Source: Hydrogenophaga intermedia
GTDB lineage: Bacteria > Pseudomonadota > Gammaproteobacteria > Burkholderiales > Burkholderiaceae_C
NCBI GenBank assembly: GCA_945869245.1
Contig: CAMBOY010000052.1
Span: 1 to 13,849 of the forward strand
DNA length: 13,849 bases
Direction of reading: 5' to 3'
Under the pieces are notes generated by a model, which saw only the letters and a list, made by a program, of their open reading frames with translations, had not been told where the DNA came from and did not search any database. This document shows, piece after piece, positions 13,022 through 13,849 of this stretch. Position 1 is the stretch's first letter, and each line of letters begins with the position of its first letter. The position numbers and the translations under genes were made by a program.

Positions 13022-13849
13022 TTATGCCGCGCCTTGTTGCTCGAACGCCAGTTGCACTTGGCGCAGATCTTTGCGGGTCTCAACCAACACCAGAGGGCCT
13101 TCGTCGACGACCACCACCGGTTTGGGTTCGCGCGGCACGTGCACCGGCTTGGGCTCGGCGGCAATGGCGGCTTGCACCTGCGCCACCTTGTCGGCGTCGG
13201 AATTGACCCATTGCAGACCGCTGTTGGCGGCCATCGAGGCCAGATCGGCCAGGGGCAGGCGGTAGCTCTGCACTTTGGGCATGCCGCTGTTGGCTGGCGC
13301 AGCCGCTGCGGGGGTCACGACCGGGGTGGCGACGGCGGCAGCGGTGGGTGCAGCGACTGGGGCAATAGCCGGAGCAAGCTCTTGGGCCGTGGTCGCGCTG
13401 TCGGTGGCGACCAGCGGCACGGCCGATGGAGTTTGCGCCACGGGCGCAGCAGGCTTGCTGAAGTAGCTGCGCACTGGTGCATCGTCGGAAGCGACAGGCG
13501 CGCTGACCACCACGTCTTGTGGCGCAGCGGGTGTGTCGACAGGCTCGCCTGCGGGGGCGTCGTCGGTGCGGCGTTCGCGGCGGTCGCGGCCGTAGCGGTC
13601 GCGTGAGCGGCGCTCGCGGCGTTCGCGCGTTTGGCCGTCTTCGGTGCCAGGCGCCTGGCCGTCTGGGCTGGCTGCGTCGGCGGCCGGTGCAGCGTTCAGG
13701 CCATCGATTGGCTGTGCGTCGGCGGCGCTGGGTGCGGCGGACGGATCGTCGCGGCGACGCTCATTGCGCCCGCGGCGCTGGCGTGGCGCGTCGGCGCCGT
13801 CTGCGCTCGTTGCGGTCGCCGGTTCGGTGGTGTCGGCACCCCGTTCGCG
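13022..13849 (-). CDS. rne: Ribonuclease E/G, C-terminal region (5' truncated)
   Basis: The minus-strand frame is open from the right edge to a TAA at 13022-13024, giving the last 275 residues of a longer protein. It starts inside a disordered region with Arg-rich blocks (PRQRRGRNERRRDD and RRERRSRDRYGRDRRERR), which resemble RNA-binding or degradosome-scaffold segments of RNase E. A long Ala/Pro/Val low-complexity stretch follows, then a conserved tail with GLQWVNSDADKVAQVQAAI, KPVHVPREPKP, VVVVDEGPLVLVETRKDL and a final QLAFEQQGAA. I recognise this tail from Burkholderiales RNase E, but the catalytic S1 and DNase I-like domains lie outside the window, so the name depends on the tail and the Arg-rich scaffold. 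A GTG at 13513 is internal, not the real start. Confidence 0.85.
   Translation of the reverse strand, partial: RERGADTTEPATATSADGADAPRQRRGRNERRRDDPSAAPSAADAQPIDGLNAAPAADAASPDGQAPGTEDGQTRERRERRSRDRYGRDRRERRTDDAPAGEPVDTPAAPQDVVVSAPVASDDAPVRSYFSKPAAPVAQTPSAVPLVATDSATTAQELAPAIAPVAAPTAAAVATPVVTPAAAAPANSGMPKVQSYRLPLADLASMAANSGLQWVNSDADKVAQVQAAIAAEPKPVHVPREPKPVVVVDEGPLVLVETRKDLRQVQLAFEQQGAA

Overview
The window reads as chromosomal DNA of a GC-rich betaproteobacterium, most likely family Comamonadaceae (order Burkholderiales). This rests on remembered gene order and protein style, not a database search: ppc divergent from hemC-hemD-hemX-hemY, a TrpRS with a C-terminal extension, an RNase E tail with an Ala/Pro-rich scaffold and a conserved C-terminal block, and a GC-rich palindromic repeat of a kind I associate with this family. 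Almost all of the sequence is coding. No tRNA, rRNA, CRISPR array, transposase or phage gene was seen.

Layout. (1) 1-995: the 3' end of a sensor histidine kinase (+) converges on a NarL/LuxR-type response regulator (-). The two share one bidirectional hairpin terminator. (2) 996-1227: a 232-base gap with the response-regulator leader. (3) 1228-5754, all minus strand: in transcription order a PHP phosphoesterase (rnm/yciV-like), a ten-helix EamA/DMT transporter, a YciO-type TsaC/Sua5-fold protein, a membrane site-2 protease and tryptophanyl-tRNA synthetase. The first three are nearly fused (1- and 5-base gaps), so they are probably co-transcribed and translationally coupled. A TACAAT box lies 6 bases before the GTG start of the first gene. 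(4) 5816-8725 (-): phosphoenolpyruvate carboxylase, interrupted in frame by a repeat-derived insertion of about 37 codons. (5) 8726-8861: the divergent ppc/hemC spacer with a long inverted repeat. (6) 8862-12989 (+): hemC, hemD, a HemX-like membrane protein and HemY, a compact heme/tetrapyrrole operon. (7) 13022-13849 (-): the C-terminal 275 residues of RNase E/G, running off the right edge.

Working together: HemC and HemD make uroporphyrinogen III from porphobilinogen, and HemX and HemY are membrane proteins usually encoded beside them. PEPC refills the TCA cycle with oxaloacetate. The PHP protein and RNase E both point to RNA processing and turnover. The PHP-YciO pairing also occurs next to the trp operon in E. 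coli; here the pair lies upstream of trpS with a transporter gene between its members.

The most unusual feature is the ppc insertion (about 6784-6895). It is flanked by two near-identical 28-base direct repeats 84 bases apart, keeps the reading frame, and sits just before the conserved glycine/arginine-rich catalytic loop. Most other genes look like ordinary housekeeping genes.
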